Of a DNA stretch of 64,000 bases, positions 37,307 through 49,302 are shown in pieces. The DNA comes from Membranipora membranacea (taxonomy: Eukaryota > Bryozoa > Gymnolaemata > Cheilostomatida > Membraniporidae), in assembly GCA_914767715.1 (NCBI GenBank), contig OU612074.1:20632062-20696061 (forward strand), read 5' to 3'. Every line of letters starts with the position of its first letter. The stretch's first letter is position 1. Under the pieces are notes generated by a model that did not search any database, was not told the DNA's origin, and saw only the letters and a list, made by a program, of their open reading frames with translations. Made by a program: the position numbers and the translations under genes.

Positions 37307-40300
37307 TACTCCCAAAACAAATATACTTCTGCAGCCTGTTGTAGTTATGAATGTGACTCAATTTTTCGATTCTCAGTCAGAGCAGCCTTGCTACCTCCTT
37401 AGATGAAAATCATTAAACAACCCACAAAACAGTGTTTGTATATTTTTTGAATTTTATTTTCTAGATAAAGTGATGCAATGTACATCTGTATTGATAAGTC
37501 AGCATGTGCATGGTCGACGCTGCCTAATAACCTAACTGGTGACACCATAAAATATAGAAGATGAGTATAATTTACTGAACTGTTTTGACTGACCTCCTGT
37601 GGGAAACATATTTGAATATTCACATATATAACAGCTGCTACCCCAGGGGAGTAGATATGAGGTAGCGTTTACTTTAACCAGTGTGGAGCCATATTTATTA
37701 ACTAACAAGATTACAAATCACCGAAAAAAGTGTTCTGCTTGCAGGATAAATCAAAGTTCTAGCTACTACAAGATAATTTGTTTCATTCATTACAACTTGT
37801 AACTTGTGACAGCATTTGATAAGAAACAGATTCTACAAGCATTTACAATAAATCAATAATAAGTTGAAAAAGATGAACTCTTCTGCTATGTTAGTTTTCG
37901 TTGCCCATGGATGCATGGGCAAATTCTGTCTGTATTTATTCAGAATTAGAATTTGATCTCCTGTTACGGTAAATAAAAATTCCATTACAAGCTGAAAATT
38001 ATTCATGAAAATGCATTCACTGTTTACCCAATCAGATTTGCTTCAGAATTTAAAGGCTGACTCTTTACCTAGCATTTATAGTTCAAATATTTGTATTGAA
38101 TCAAATTTGTTTTGACACATGTTCAATACTATGACATAGCCACGCAGTCAATATTTTTTGTATTTTTTTCAACAAAGATGGCCGCCGTGACAACGCTTAC
38201 TATGACACCTGAATGATTACTCAAATCCTAATTCCACCCAGTGTTAAATCGTATATTTTGACATTTATTAGTTTGAAATACCCAATAGGAGTTTAATTTA
38301 GCTAGAGTTTAATTTCCTGTATAATTGTACATTGTTTATGAAACTATGGTGAGTGAGTTTAATTTAAGATACACTAAATTTCGCTACTTAGGCAATAACG
38401 CGAAAAGCGAATCCTAAATGCCGCGAAAACTAAACTCTTATAGGGTAATGCATAAATATAAATTTGCGCAAAACGTCAGTGTCAGATCTCGGCTTTGCCC
38501 TGTATGAATTTAGATGGCCACTGATATGCCTCAGATATGACTCAGCGCTGCTGTTTCTTCCTAAGTTCGGAAAACAAGACGTCAAAATTCCACCAAACTG
38601 ACCCTATCAACTAAAACAGCTGCACTGACACAATAAAAACCTGGATGCTGCTGCCATAAGGTCATCGCCCTTTAAAAAAGAAAATGAAATTTGACTGACG
38701 CCCTTGAATTAAATAGGAGAAACGTGCATATGCGCACTGTTTGTTGTGGGCGCTTTGTGTGTCGTCAATGAATTGCTTCCTCTATAAAAAGGAAACAAAA
38801 CACAGCTTTCCTCAGCAAATTCATAGTTATACACTTGATGTTAACGGGATGTCTGTAATTAACTCCTGCCATATTGGTCAGGTGGCAATCTGTAAATCAT
38901 GCTGACGCCTTCTATCTGGCAGCAGTTTGTCGTGCTTACTTAAAAATATAGGATTTAACAAATCTCGAATTTTGGAGCTTACTTATATTTCCAAAATAGC
39001 TATTTACAGTAAGGCAAATGTCAAAATAGCAAATAATTATCACCAAAACTACATGGACAACTTGAATCAAGCTTTCAATCAGTTCATAGTTGGCAAGGGA
39101 GTTTGCCGGCATTGACAACTGTTATTCTGCAACAACTGCCATGGTGAATTCAGCAGCACATTTGCCGTGATATGACACCCACCCGTCCCCTTTCCCTGCC
39201 TCTCACTGTCGCCATAGTAACAGGAGTACAATACCCTCTTATTCAAATAGTAACAACACAAAGTCACCATACTATTACAAGTGGAAAATTCCACTGAAGC
39301 TAATCTATTAAAGAGGTCAACACAGTGTGTGTTTCATTGTTCAATGTCTTTTATTCAGTCTACCATAAGATTATTTAACATTATCTGGCAGCACACAGTG
39401 TATGTACCTTTATATGTGATGACGTATGTCTTCCTTTGTTTTGGTTAATTTATTCATTATTCTGGCAATCAAGTGTGAACAGCGCGTGCAAGGTCACAAA
39501 GCATTACATCATACAACAGGGTAAAGTAATAATAGCAAAGATTATAAATATTCATTGATAATAGTTCTAGAAAAGGTATATGACCAGTTAGGCCATATGA
39601 ACTTGTGTGTCTTTTGTCTATATCATGATTTGGAAAATTCGGTATGTATGAGAGAGGTTGATTATTGTATATCGTCTACTTTCAAAAAGGGATGAGGGAA
39701 AATATACTTTGCTATAAATTAGAAGCACATGGAGAAATATTACGATACCAAATAAGCAATGCTAAACGTTTGCTTTCAACAAAAAACTATAGCGGCGGTC
39801 GCCCGGTGAATATGTTCAGTGTTTAAATTTTTTAAATATTGGAAGAGATCGCCAGTGTCAAATGAAAACAGCCTTGAATGCTTAGATTCGCTACTCCTAG
39901 CTCTAAGCTGTTTCTAATAATGACTGGAGAATGGAGATTATCGTGAGCTGAAGATGCATTAGAATCATTAGCCTAATCTCACCCTGTACTGCACTGATAG
40001 GAAAAGAAAATTAAATGTTGATAGTCTAAATCTAAACTCTAAGCCATGACATGTGGTGTAGGATTTCAAGCTGTATAACATATATAAGCCATAATTACCA
40101 CGCTACATATTATAAATTTTATTTTTACTGCCTAAGCCATGACAAGTATTGCAGTATTTTATTTTCACCAGCCTTTTTGCATAAAAATAAGTTGTTGTTG
40201 CAGACCAGTTATTGAATTTGAAATGGCCTGATGAGATGGTAGTCATGGTCCTCTGTTTTAAGTAAACACGGGACAATCGATTAATTCAAAGCTAATTGTC

Positions 40301-40689
40301 AAGTGGACTAATGCTTCGCCGTATGAATGAATAAACATTGCGCAAAGCTTTCTTTACTGTGCTTTGATTGAAAAGCTATCTATTTCAACCTAAACGCTTT
40401 AAACACTTCAATCGATTGTTCATTCTCTGATATATTCCTTTGAATAACATCGCCCACACATCCCCCACCTTTCCCATGCTCATTGCACCCATAGTGATAA
40501 GAAGCTAATACACTGTTCCTCAAATTACAAATGGAAAACTCCAGTGAAGCTAATCAGTAGAAAAAGTTAACCAAATATTTGTTTAATTGCAGCGCAGACC
40601 CAAATTTGTTCAAGGTCAACTCAACTCAGTCTGTCTACAAGGAGATAGAGAATGCCTTAAGCATAAAGTCATACTGGATGCTAATAGCT

Positions 40690-40768
40690 TTGTCTTGACC
40701 AGCTTTGTTTGGACAAGGGTTTGGAAGTATCGAGTGCCCTTCCCAGCCTAACAGGCTTGTCGAAACAG
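40690..40768. mobile_element. Short inverted-repeat element, CTGTCTTGAC family
   Basis: TTGTCTTGACCAGC on the left and GCTTGTCGAAACAG on the right are diverged inverse ends. The symmetry extends outward into CTAATAGC and GGCTATTA. It is independent of the LYAR duplicates. Confidence 0.55.
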
Positions 40769-41873
40769 GCTATTAATCGACAGTTCTTCGTGTTATTATT
40801 TGAGTTGCCCATCATTTTAACAATAATTTTTGGTTGTGTTTTCCTGATTTATAGTTTGATGGGACTTATCACTACTCAGGTCCGCATTTCTAGGACATGC
40901 AGTGCCTCCCCTAGAATGCTAAAAAAACTTGCCTCCAAATCTGTCAACAAAATTTTCCATGTCGGAATCAGCTCAATTTTCCCTTCGATTTACCTTCAAA
41001 TGCATTGGAGGCTGGGGGATTGTCTCGAATCCACACAGTAAACGATACCTGACCTGATGTGCTCAAGGATGTTAGCCTAACCTGTAACTATAGCCCTGCT
41101 GCAATATAAGAAGATGATTGGTACCCTAACATTATATTATGAAAAAAATTCCAAAGATCTTTGCTAATTATGTTCAACACAGAAATTAGGTCAAAGGGAT
41201 TATTGCCAACTTTTATTATTACAAAGTCAAGATCCCAGAGTCTCTCCACACGTTACAGATAATAAATTAATTTAATTTATTATTTAAAAATTAAAGCATC
41301 GCTGCGTTGAGCTTCCCTCAAAACTCCTTATTAATTTTAGGGCTGACAATCGCTAAAAAAATTTGGCCCCTCTGCTAATAAGAGAGAGTTCAGTTGATTA
41401 GAGGATACCCAGGTTAATGTTAATTTATAGAATCATGTAGAACCTAATTTATACGGCTGATTATAGACTAGAACAACACAGTGTGTAGGCCACAAACCAC
41501 CACATTTATAAAAGAACTAAGTACAAGGACAGGCGCACTACAAAATGACCTTGTTGAAATAGTTATTGACACAGTAATGAGATATGACGTGATGTAGTCA
41601 TGGTCACTAAACCATATTATGTGCATGCTTTTTAAATCAAATGGGGATAATGGGCTTTAGAAAAACTCCTTTCAAAATGTGTCAAATTTCCTTTTGGAAT
41701 AATAAACCTACTTTTTGCACTTTTAACAAAATGAATAAATGAAACTATTGGATTAATACTTGGGATGAATACCATTTCAAACTCTTCATTGTTGTCATAT
41801 GTATTTCTTATTGTCTTTTCTTTAGTCTTATATTTTTTACTCGATTTCCTAACTATGCTTAGCAACAAGATGG

Positions 41874-41880
41874 TATATAA
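41874..41880 (+). promoter_or_regulatory. TATA box of Ly6-like gene 1
   Basis: TATATAA within GATGGTATATAAGCCA, 93 bases before the ATG. The same phrase with the same downstream bases (TTTATGCATCACTTTAGTG) occurs before the third Ly6 exon at 62996, so the core promoter is conserved between paralogues. Confidence 0.75.
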
Positions 41881-41966
41881 GCCAAAATATCAGATTTTAT
41901 GCATCACTTTAGTGCAAGAAGCTGAATAAATTTGAATTAACACACAGACACATTAACAGCATCACC

Positions 41967-43750
41967 ATGCAATCCGCTACACTGCTTATCCTTCTGGCTG
42001 GTAAGTTGTTTAATACCCTGTGCTTTTCACAGATATATATATATATATATATTCTCCTATAAACCAGGTATAATATGTGCATTCATTTTTTATCTTTTAT
42101 TAATCAAAACCTAAGGAATCCAATAAATTCTTAATACTTGAGTTTAAACCTAAATAATGGGGGCAGGCAATCAAAAGATATTCATATCTTACAATATCGA
42201 AATTTTTAAGTCATGGATTTTTGACATTAGATTACATAGCAGGATTTCAAAACAGTCTGCATTTTAGTTCATAATAATTTGCATGTGTTTGTTTGAGTCG
42301 GGTTTGAAACAATTTAAATCAAACACGCTTGGAGCTTCATTGTTTACATTGTTATAAGTATGGCAGGAATTAAAAGTAGGCAATGTATCATCACAAGACG
42401 TATGATATTGACAAACAAATCAAGCAGAGTCGACTACTTTAAAAAAATATTATTACTGGAATTATTAAAAGCAATTTCAATAATAATTTTAATTTTTTGT
42501 GTTATGATAGCATCCATCTTTCCAATATACCAAAACTTGGTATGAACATTTAATTCACAATATTTCATGTAAAATGGCTGCTGTGACACAAAACCAAAAT
42601 TTTTTTTCTTTTGCTCAATATAATGGATGGCAATGATGAAAACCTGTTTGTCTTTATACACACAAACATTTTCTGAGAGAGCAAAATTAAATAATTTACT
42701 AAATAATACAATTTGATGAAGCATTTTTGAGATAAATATCTTATGAAGCATATTTTTAATAAATATTTAGCAACAATACAATGTAATTTTTTTTATTTGT
42801 ATTATACCAACAAAATGATGGGTTGCATTCAACTTAATAATTGAGCAACAAAAATGTTTCTGTTAATTTAAAAATAATGATAAATAATGATCTTTATTAC
42901 TTGACCTGAGATTTATATTGATATTACAGGTTTGGTTGCCGTTTCACTGGCTCAGGATGCCACTATGTGTTATGTGTGCTCTGGTGAGTCCTGCGCTGAT
43001 GAGTACGAGGTGAGCGACAGTGACCTGACTGACTGCTCAACAGCCACGGGAGCCACGGACGACGGAGGCTGCTACAAATCCAAATCAACTGAAGGGAATG
43101 TAAACACCGGTAAGAATGAAAACAATTTTTGATACAAATTCTTTAATTTTGATCAAACGCAGGCGCTTATTAATTGTCCTAGGTAAAATTTTGGGTGAGC
43201 CAAAGAGCATTAGCTAGCACCTGCCACAAGCTCAATCTCGGTCTGCTGGTCAATATGGTTATTTAACCTCGGTAGACTTTGAGGGCATAATTTTCATTTA
43301 TGCGATTGCTGCTTTTATTTTTTATGTTGAATTTTTATATGCTCTTGTTGGTTTTGGCAATTACTTATCTATCTAACAACCACAAAACATTTATGTTTCT
43401 GGCAAAAAATCAGGAGCCAGATCAACTAGATGATTTACACGGATGTTATAATAGTTTAGAGCAAGCTGCTGCGGCTTTATAGGTTAATGTCAGGATGATT
43501 TTCTGTGATTGTATTCTCATATGAGTTACATTTTATTTAATTCAATTTATTTATTTAAAATTTTTCAGTTACGAGAGGATGTGGAGGAAAGACTCTAGGT
43601 TACACTGATGAATCTTGCACCAAAGGGACCAAATCAGGAAGTGCTCAGGTCCTGACTTGTTATTGTGAGGGCAGTAAATGTAACGGAGGCTCTCATCTCG
43701 CTGCCTCGCTCTCTGTACTGGTAGCTGTCACAGCCAAATACCTTCTCTAG
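41967..43750 (+). CDS. Ly6/uPAR-like (three-finger) GPI-anchored protein 1
   Basis: Exons are 41967-42000, 42930-43109 and 43569-43750, all joined in phase 1, giving 131 residues. A signal peptide (MQSATLLILLAGLVAVSLAQ) comes first. The mature part has ten cysteines (25, 28, 33, 47, 59, 76, 88, 102, 104, 109), ending with the family's CYCEGSKCNG motif, in which a cysteine is followed by asparagine. A hydrophobic tail without charged residues at its very end (SVLVAVTAKYLL) is the expected signal for a GPI anchor. Family members are extracellular and modulate receptors or act as adhesion or complement-type regulators. The ligand here is unknown. The exon split, with the signal peptide on its own first exon, is typical of the family. 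Confidence 0.9.
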
Positions 43751-43912
43751 AGCACCCTAACACATCGCGTAGACACTCTCTACTCATAACTATATATATC
43801 ACATATTTATTCTTGGACTATTGATAAGTCCAGGGACTTTTGTCAAGAATGGCAAATGTTATGATTGTTTTACAATGACTATAATGATTTGGTTTTGATT
43901 TAATTTAATTTC

Positions 43913-43918
43913 AATAAA
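43913..43918 (+). terminator. Polyadenylation signal of Ly6-like gene 1
   Basis: AATAAA about 160 bases after the stop codon, in an AT-rich context. Confidence 0.65.
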
Positions 43919-44840
43919 ACTCTAAAAAATTTCTTATCTCCTGTATGAAGTTGATGTTGCATGAACAAATTTTTGTGGAACATGATGGTTTGCTTGGGAA
44001 GTGCAGACCAGTTCAGCGTTTTGAGCGCATAGTCTATTCTGCACACAAATATAAGCTGACATGTAGTCTCTCTCATTTGGTGTAACCAAGTCTACCATAG
44101 TGGCTGCTTTAGAATTGGAAACTGGTTTTCTTTTTGCAGCATAGCTACCCAGAAATCACAAATATTGTTTTCAGATATAACTGATTCTCACAATGCCAAG
44201 CAGAGGGTATCATCTATTGTAAATAAGTGAAACTAAGTATCGGCCAACAAAGGCTCGCTGGCAAAAAAGTTTAAATGCGCTATAACAAATTTCACATCAG
44301 CTGCACAAACAATGCCATTTTGTTAAAATGATTAAAATGCAATTATAATTTTATAAGGTAGTAAAGTGGATGTTACATGAAATCTGATATTTTTCAATAA
44401 CAAAGCCTGTGGACATATACTCGTACCAAAATTTCCCCGTCCCGTGGATGTTATAGTATCCAAACATTTGGGCCTTGACATTGAAACAGTCAGCAGACAT
44501 TAGGAATACAGCTGAATATAGTCGTAAGTGCTGTTAGTTATTTACTTTGTGCCATACTGATTAAGGCTTTTCCGCGGTAATCTCCTATATAGTCAGCTGG
44601 CACTTGACCGCTGTTTATGTAGAAGTGCTGCATTTCAGTGAACAACCATAAAAAACAATAAACGATCCCCAAAGTCTAGTTTATGTTGAAAATTAAATAA
44701 ATTTACACAACGGTCCCTAAGCAACACAACGGTAAACAGATTTGTGTATTGGCGATATGAGGGTGAAACGCCGAACATTTTGCTCACTTCTGTATCACAG
44801 TTTAGAGAGTAAAGACTGACAAGCACTCTACATTGCAATC

Positions 44841-46841
44841 ATGAACGCACTATCTATCACTTTTGTACTGGCTGGTGGGTTAATAAGTTTTATTATTAGT
44901 AGGGACGGAAATCTTTCTTTTTTTCTGTCTTATAATGCAAAAGATTATGGGGAAAACTACGAATGCGCTTCACGCATTTTTTAACCGAAAGTTGCGATCA
45001 ACGCTACTGTATATGATGTTTGACAGACAGTGTTCTTGAATCATATTTTTTATATTAGGATTTTTTTTTTAATTTCCTTACCTCACAAGGAGTCTGAAAT
45101 CTTTTCAGGAGTGAAATTTTTTGTCTCCTTAAGTTTACTAACGTGTCATGTATTAAAAAAACTAAAAAAATTTGATTCTCCAAAATTTAATATTTACGAA
45201 TTGGTTTAAGGACTGTTGAATCACCACCCATCACCCATTGCCCTACAATACCATTAAGATGCAAACTTTCGCTAAGATTTTTTTCAAAATTTTCTCAAAA
45301 GTTAATAAAAAGTTGAATAACTTTTATAGTGGCTCTCTATCACTCTGAATTAGCAATAGAATACTTGTGTATTTTCTCAGTTTATTCTCTAATTTCTTAT
45401 GCTTTTCGGTACAGCCTCGTCAACTTAGCAAAATGTTTAAAAACACGAAAAAAAACAGTTATGTCCCTGCCCTTTGATGTCAGAATAAATGAGCGTACAA
45501 GCTGAATGTTTTTTAAGAGAAGGAGAAAGTCGACAAAAATTATTATTCACGGGAATGTGTGCTAAAGCTATCGACTGCAGCAGACAATGTGAGCAAGGGC
45601 AACTCTAATTTAGTCACATATTATTTTTGTATTTTTGGTTTGCTCAGGCAGTTTATGACCCAAACCATACCCCAGATTTTTTTAATAGCAAATCCATTTG
45701 GACACCAAAATTCTTTTTGATAATTAGTTTAATAGTTAAACATATATACCAAACAATAATAAACACGTAATACTCCTTCAAATAAGGCTTCAAAATTCTT
45801 TCTAAAAACGTTAACAGCCAATTTATACCTTTATCAGACTACTGATTTTAAACTAGGAGAGTGATTATTTTATTAAATTAAAATGGCGGTTATGACACAA
45901 TTGCCAAATTTGATAGCTCTCTTCTTCAAAAACATCTCCTATTATGACCTCATCTGATAAATTCACTTGCTGCTGTGTTTACAATGAACAAACTGCTTAG
46001 CAAACAGCTCATGTTCATCTACGACAATGTACATCATATATGTGTTTTCTATGCTTTAATTTTGTGTAAATGTCTCCAAAATCCAGCATAACAATTCACA
46101 GAATACAGTAAAGTTAAAATTCGGAATAGATCACCTCTCTGTTATGAGAGTGTAACTCCATTCATTAATGCTTGTTTCTATTTCATAGGTCTGGTCGCCG
46201 TTTCCGTGGCAACCACTTGTTACTCATGTACTTCCTGCGAGGATGATTACGCAGGTAGCTCTTCTGATGAGATCGACTGCACTGGATTAGGTTACACTGA
46301 GGACGGTGGATGCTCTAAGACTAAGGGACTGGCCACAGTGCTAGGAGCCAAGGTGCAGACAGGTGAGAACATAGAAATCATAAAATTTTAGAAACCCTCA
46401 ATAAATAATAAATAAATAATAAACCTCAAACTGGCAAACTACTGCATGTGTAGTGGAGAACATGCACACAATCACATAATTAAAAAAAAAATTATTCAAT
46501 TCAACTCCTTCTTTTTCACACCGCCTCAATTGTCAAGATACATTTGTCGGTTAATGTAAGAAAGTATACATATATATATATATAAATTCATATTCATACT
46601 GAGGATTTCAATGTGATTTTTAACATATATTGTGTGTTCAATTGTTTCAGTTGTCAGGACATGTGGCCAGATTTATGACAACAGTCTCTGTGAACAGGGC
46701 GACAGACTCAAAGTTGGATCTGGCAGCGCAAAAGCAGAGACATGGTCGTGCTCGTGTGAGGGTGAGAAATGTAACGGCAGCGCACAGATGACAGTCTCCA
46801 CCTCCCTTATCCTGGCAGCAGTAGCCAAGTACCTGTTCTAA
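44841..46841 (+). CDS. Ly6/uPAR-like (three-finger) GPI-anchored protein 2
   Basis: Exons are 44841-44874, 46189-46362 and 46651-46841, giving 132 residues. Intron positions and phases match those of gene 1, and exon 1 is again exactly 34 bases. It has a signal peptide ending near VSVAT. There are ten cysteines (22, 25, 28, 42, 53, 74, 83, 103, 105, 110) with the closing CSCEGEKCNG motif. The hydrophobic tail SLILAAVAKYLF looks like a GPI signal. The donor of intron 1 is GTGGGT, weaker than in gene 1. Outside the cysteines and tail the two proteins differ a lot, so this is an old tandem duplicate. No conserved TATA phrase precedes it, so it may be regulated differently. Confidence 0.9.
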
Positions 46842-46887
46842 GCACAGTAAACAATAGATCCGACAGGCGCATCAATCAACATGTCAT

Positions 46888-46955
46888 GTGTCACATGTCA
46901 TCAGACACCTGCTGTCTCATGTCATCAGACACCTGCCGTCACATGTCATGATTTA
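46888..46955. repeat. 24-bp tandem repeat in the 3' UTR of Ly6-like gene 2
   Basis: The phrase CATGTCATCAGACACCTG occurs twice with 24-bp spacing, flanked by further CACATGTCAT partial copies. Confidence 0.75.
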
Positions 46956-47129
46956 TCTGGTGTGTCTCAAAGATTTTTTTTGTGCAGCTTAGATCTGTGA
47001 CCCTGGGGTTTATCTGTTTAATTCACTGCTAAATAATCAAATGACTTTTTTCACTTTTTGTTCAAAGTTCTCTGTAATGATACAGTGATGACTATCATTA
47101 ATAACTCATTTTAACTGTCCTGTCTATAC

Positions 47130-47135
47130 AATAAA
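47130..47135 (+). terminator. Polyadenylation signal of Ly6-like gene 2
   Basis: AATAAA about 290 bases after the stop codon. Confidence 0.55.
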
Positions 47136-47332
47136 ATGATCTTTCCAACTTTAACATCACAGCTCTCTTTTGAAAGGCCAACTAATGAGAAGCATCATAA
47201 TATATTATCCATGTGGTTGATCAAAGTATCGAGTTTTGGTTTGATGTATCACGGAGGAGATTAACATCAGGCAGCAGAATATCTAGATTTGTTTATGATT
47301 TGTTGAAGAATGAGTAGTTTCATCATTGATGT

Positions 47333-48413
47333 CGTTAGATAATATTTTGTCTGCTGTAGGCTAAATTCCCTTGACTAATCACACAAATATCAGCTAAGCC
47401 AGTTATCCTTACCTTTCGTAATCCAGTTATGATTACACAGGCATCTGGAGTTTAACAGATGTGTATACATTGCCGATGACCATGATTATGTGGAGGGAAG
47501 GGGGTTGATTGTGGAAACTTGCAAGTAGAAGCCTGTCTAAGAGTTTATGTTAATCCGCTAAAGCCTGGATGATAACAAAAGTTGTGTCCCCTTGCATGTG
47601 TACAATAGAATTCCTTTTCACGCTGTAAATATAATACACAATTCAGGGGCGTATATTCTAAAAAATTTCACTCACTGTCTTTTTAGATATGAGCATAATG
47701 ATCGGACGCAGCCCGATCCACACGCCGTAAGCGTGGCGGGGAGGGTGTGGGAGGGGCGCTTAAGCGCCCTCCCACCACGGAAATTTTTGCATATCGGTAG
47801 CAAAATAGTGCAAGCAGAGAGGTGAGCACTGAGCTGTTGGGTACTTTCAGAAAACAACTCAATAGCAGTAGAATATTACGGTAAAAATGCTCCAGTTATA
47901 AAGCACCCAATTGAAAAAAACTGACCTTGATGGGATTCGAACCCACAAGAATTTTATAAACAGTGATTAATAGGCAGCCGCTCTACACACTGAGCTATTC
48001 AGCCATTCACGAACTCCTTGGGCCGTGAGTGCAAATATACGCCACTGACACAATTTATGCTGTTATTGACAAACAAATCTTCATCATTATAATGATGTAT
48101 GAAGTATGCTGCTGCAGCACAAGTTACACACCCTGGTAAAAATTACATACCCTGGCCGAAAAATACATTCTATAAACACATCCCGCCTCCCGGTCAACAT
48201 ATTAACACCTATGCAGCTTATAATCTTCGATATCGTTAGATATATTGTCTGCTGTAGGCTAAGTGCCCTCAGACTAATAACGCATATCAGCTAAGACTGT
48301 TATCCTTACCCTTGCTAATTCAGTTATTTATCTGGAGTTACAGTCATGTTTACATTACCGATGTCCATGATTATGAGAAGAGGGGGGAGGTGATCGATCG
48401 TGGAAATTTGCAA
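47333..48413. repeat. Direct duplication, about 190 bp, spaced 900 bp
   Basis: 47333-47526 and 48234-48413 are diverged direct copies (shared TTGTCTGCTGTAGGCTAA, ATCAGCTAAG and CCATGATTATG). Neither has a gene. The hAT-like element at 47644-48047 lies between them. Confidence 0.75.
47644..48047. mobile_element. hAT-like element carrying a tRNA-like unit and a GC-rich palindrome
   Basis: The ends CAGGGGCGTATATT and the inverse of CAGTGGCGTATATT agree at 13 of 14 bases. ACACAATT flanks both sides exactly (47636-47643 and 48048-48055), an 8-bp target duplication as in hAT elements. The 404-bp interior is unusual. It has a GC-rich stretch with the palindrome GGCGCTTAAGCGCC near 47754, and a minus-strand tRNA-like sequence (47925-48010) with B box TGGGTTCGAATCCCA and A-box-like TAGCTCAGTGTGTAGAG. 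The first seven bases before the A box do not pair with the 3' end, so it is not an intact tRNA. No transposase. Confidence 0.85.
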
Positions 48414-48654
48414 GGTTTGCAAATAATAGAATACAAAACAGTTGAAGCAGGTCTCAGGATATGATTGGCCCATTACATCTTACTTTATTCTTATTGGCCT
48501 GTTCAATAACTGCATACTGAGTACGATATAATATGTGTTGGGAACACTGAGTTAGTAATAGATCTGTAGTAGTCAACTCTCTGAACAAAAGTCAGTGGCA
48601 CCAGTCCACCAATCAGTTACTTCACAGACACATAAGACCACGATGAAGAGATGA

Positions 48655-49182
48655 TGAGCCAACTCAGCTTCACAACAGGAAGAATGAAAGTAGAACAGCT
48701 GTGAATGGACTTGATTCAATCAATTTTTTGTAGCTCTCAGGTAAAATGCTATTTATTTGGTACACTACTACTCTACTACTCAGACATGAGTGAAAAATGA
48801 GTAGACTAACTAAGAAGTCTAGCTAGTAACTGTTAGTTATTATCACTACTAGTAGCTTTCTGTTGTTTGCCAATCAGGTACCAGTCCAATGTACATGTGC
48901 AGTGTAATATCAAGCAAGGAGAAGGACTCCTAAGAGTCACACACTTGTAAGAGGGGAGGCTCATACAAGTCCAAGGAAGGAGTTTACTCCTTACTCGTCG
49001 CTTTGTTGTTGGTTGGTGGTGGTAATATCAGGGACTGGGAGTTTCAGTTTGCTCCATGATAGTATCATCATTAATTTTCTGTATTTTGTTTCTCAAAGAA
49101 GATTCAAACTAGTGTATTATGAACCAGTTGTGCAAGTTTAGGTGGGCAACTCTTGTGTAACTAATTGTCTAGAACTGTTTCT
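48655..49182. repeat. Segmental repeat, left block (copy at 55697-56490)
   Basis: Starting at GCCAACTCAGCTTCACAA, about 530 bp match 55697-56490 in the same orientation. The copy carries an extra MITE at 55966-56208. No gene is seen. In this copy the sequence continues into the retrotransposons. In the other it jumps straight to the 53288-type sequence. Confidence 0.85.
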
Positions 49183-49302
49183 TACCTCAATTACTTTAGA
49201 ACACTCGTAGACTACCAATGTCAGGTATAAAGGCCGAGTGCCTCATTTGTTGAGGCATTTGTTTGATCAGTGGTATTTTAAGAATTCTGGCATGTAGCCA
49301 TT

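Larger units (their letters stand above)
33960..41860. other. Long stretch without a recognisable gene
   Basis: About 8 kb holds no exon I can support. It contains two SINE-like repeats, a 43-bp tandem duplication, one short inverted-repeat element, and two similar patches (about 39140-39300 and 40445-40575, sharing GTGAAGCTAATC-type sequence). The open frames here are short, unrelated to known families and lack splice context. Confidence 0.5.

Noticed and set aside
47925-48010. Intact minus-strand tRNA gene
   Set aside because: The 5' and 3' acceptor halves do not pair, and it lies inside a transposon-like element.
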